A stretch of 64,000 nt of DNA, taken from Buttiauxella massiliensis. Its GTDB lineage: Bacteria; Pseudomonadota; Gammaproteobacteria; Enterobacterales; Enterobacteriaceae. Position numbers and translations under genes: made by a program. The notes below the pieces were generated by a model. The model was not told where the DNA came from, made no database searches, and worked only from the letters and a program-made list of their open reading frames with translations. The stretch is from positions 186,001 to 250,000 of the forward strand of contig NZ_LR722652.1 of assembly GCF_902500225.1 (NCBI RefSeq), written 5' to 3'. Positions within the stretch are counted from its first letter, which is position 1. Every line of letters starts with the position of its first letter. Of the stretch, positions 62,887 to 64,000 are shown in pieces.

Positions 62887-64000
62887 ATGCTTAACAACGT
62901 CCCTTTCAAAAGGACAATGATTGCCAGCATGCTTACTTTGATGTCTGGTGCAGTGTCCTCTGTTAATGCCGCTCCTGCTACCGCCTCACCCGAAAATGCA
63001 CCGAAACAAGACACATCAAAACCAAATATCGTGGTTATTTTCGGTGATGATATTGGTTACTGGAATATCAGCAGTTATAACCAGGGAATGATGGGTTATA
63101 AAACGCCGAATATTGACAGCATTGCTAATGAAGGGGCCAAGTTCACCTCCTATTATGCAGAGCAAAGTTCTACCGCCGGACGCTCTTCGTTCATTACCGG
63201 GCAAATGCCATTCCGTACCGGGATGAGTAAAGTCGGTATGCCGGGTGCACCACAAGGCCTGAGCAAAGAGGACCCGACGATTGCCAATATCCTCAAACAA
63301 CTCGGTTATGCCACCGGTCAGTTTGGTAAAAACCACCTCGGCGACCGCGATGAATTCCTGCCAACCGCACATGGTTTCGACGAATTCCTCGGTAATCTCT
63401 ACCACCTGAACGCTGAAGAAGAACCCGAAAACCCGGATTACCCGAAAGATCCTGAATTCCGTAAAGAATTTGGCCCGCGCGGCGTCATTAAGAGCACCGC
63501 CGACGGAAAAATTGAAGATACCGGCCCGCTCACCGTCAAACGTATGGGCACAGTCGATGAAGAAACTCTCGCCGCCAACAACGACTTTATGGAGCGCCAG
63601 ACCAAAGCAGGTAAGCCATTCTTTACCTGGTTTAACACCACTCGCATGCACAACAAGACTCACCTCAAAGATGCCAGCATCGGCGTAACGGGGCTTGGGA
63701 CATATGCAGATGGCATGGTTGAGCACGACAAGATGGTTGGCGAAGTACTGCAAAAGATTAAAGATCTCGGTATCGAAGACAACACGATCATTCTCTACAC
63801 CACCGATAACGGCCCGATGACGGCAACCTGGCCTGATGCAGGTATCACGCCATTCCGTGGCGAGAAAAATACCGGCTGGGAAGGCGGTTTCCGCGTACCG
63901 GCTATGATCAAATGGCCGGGCCATATTAAGCCAGGCACACTGATTAACGATATCTTTGGCAGTAACGACTGGTTCCCGACACTGGTTGCTGCAGCTGGCG
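62887..64000 (+). CDS. Ser-type arylsulfatase, truncated by window end
   Basis: 371 codons seen, frame open to the window end. A signal peptide (about 1-29, ending NAAP) precedes an alkaline-phosphatase-fold sulfatase. Metal ligands are in IFGDDIGYWN, and the modification site SSTAGRSSFITG (Ser95 in STAGR) replaces the Cys-x-Pro-x-Arg of the Cys-type. TTDNGPMTATWP matches the family's C-terminal metal motif. A Ser-type enzyme needs a radical-SAM maturase of the AtsB/anSME type, which is not in this window. GGAG precedes the ATG by 8 bp. Confidence 0.88.
   Translation, partial: MLNNVPFKRTMIASMLTLMSGAVSSVNAAPATASPENAPKQDTSKPNIVVIFGDDIGYWNISSYNQGMMGYKTPNIDSIANEGAKFTSYYAEQSSTAGRSSFITGQMPFRTGMSKVGMPGAPQGLSKEDPTIANILKQLGYATGQFGKNHLGDRDEFLPTAHGFDEFLGNLYHLNAEEEPENPDYPKDPEFRKEFGPRGVIKSTADGKIEDTGPLTVKRMGTVDEETLAANNDFMERQTKAGKPFFTWFNTTRMHNKTHLKDASIGVTGLGTYADGMVEHDKMVGEVLQKIKDLGIEDNTIILYTTDNGPMTATWPDAGITPFRGEKNTGWEGGFRVPAMIKWPGHIKPGTLINDIFGSNDWFPTLVAAAG

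Noticed and set aside
63016..63924. 302-codon open frame on the minus strand
   Set aside because: It is entirely antisense to the sulfatase, which has a signal peptide, ribosome-binding site and family motifs. The antisense product has no recognisable domain.
51444..64000. Genomic island with a tRNA-Phe direct repeat and integrase
   Set aside because: No repeat of the tRNA 3' end and no integrase were seen in the window; only the change of synteny suggests acquired DNA.

Overview
The window is a chromosomal segment of an enterobacterium (order Enterobacterales, family Enterobacteriaceae). From bsmA to the tRNA-Phe gene, gene order and protein sequences follow the region near 94 min of the Escherichia coli map. 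It is not E. coli itself: an ion-channel gene sits inside the yjfI-yjfC cluster, ecnR is present beside the entericidin genes, ERIC elements occur in unusual places, and everything after the tRNA-Phe gene differs. The genus cannot be fixed from the sequence alone.

Layout. 1-0.8 kb: two small DUF1471 stress proteins (bsmA, yjfN). 0.8-7.7 kb, minus strand: aidB and the envelope-stress cluster yjfI-yjfJ(PspA-like)-K+ channel-yjfK-yjfL-yjfM-yjfC. 7.8-13.5 kb: rlmB, rnr, nsrR, an ERIC element, purA, yjeT. 13.5-23.8 kb: the long minus-strand series nnr-tsaE-amiB-mutL-miaA-hfq-hflX-hflK-hflC (NAD(P)HX repair, tRNA t6A and i6A modification, mismatch repair, cell separation, RNA chaperone, FtsH modulators). 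queG diverges from nnr with overlapping start codons. 24.9-25.6 kb: a datA-like DnaA-box/IHF locus and three tRNA-Gly genes, with an ERIC-related insert between two of them. 25.8-33.2 kb: orn, rsgA, psd, mscM, a compound structured repeat, epmA. 33.3-40.4 kb: frdABCD under an FNR-type promoter, ampC without ampR, blc, guanidinium exporter gdx (sugE) with a guanidine-II riboswitch, ecnR, and the entericidin pair ecnA/ecnB, which had to be found by eye. 40.4-51.4 kb: efp, epmB, yjeI, groSL with a heat-shock promoter, fxsA, aspA, dcuA, cutA, dsbD, yjdC, tRNA-Phe.

51.5-64 kb, after tRNA-Phe, is accessory in character: a lipidated subtilisin-type autotransporter, a GNAT acetyltransferase, and a tightly coupled five-gene minus-strand operon (MscS-type channel, three outer-membrane beta-barrels, a DUF4056 protein with an HExxx motif). 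A divergent membrane diguanylate cyclase and a Ser-type sulfatase truncated by the window end follow.

Functional links. All three EF-P beta-lysylation genes (efp, epmB, epmA) lie within 9 kb. frdABCD, aspA and dcuA form an anaerobic aspartate-fumarate-succinate route. Envelope maintenance recurs throughout (yjf cluster, psd, mscM, hflKC, amiB, dsbD, blc, the five-gene operon). The least explained parts are the five-gene mechanosensitive/outer-membrane operon and the channel-containing PspA-like cluster. The best hidden non-coding loci are the datA-like site, the gdx riboswitch, the yjfI palindrome and the compound repeat at 32.0-32.2 kb.
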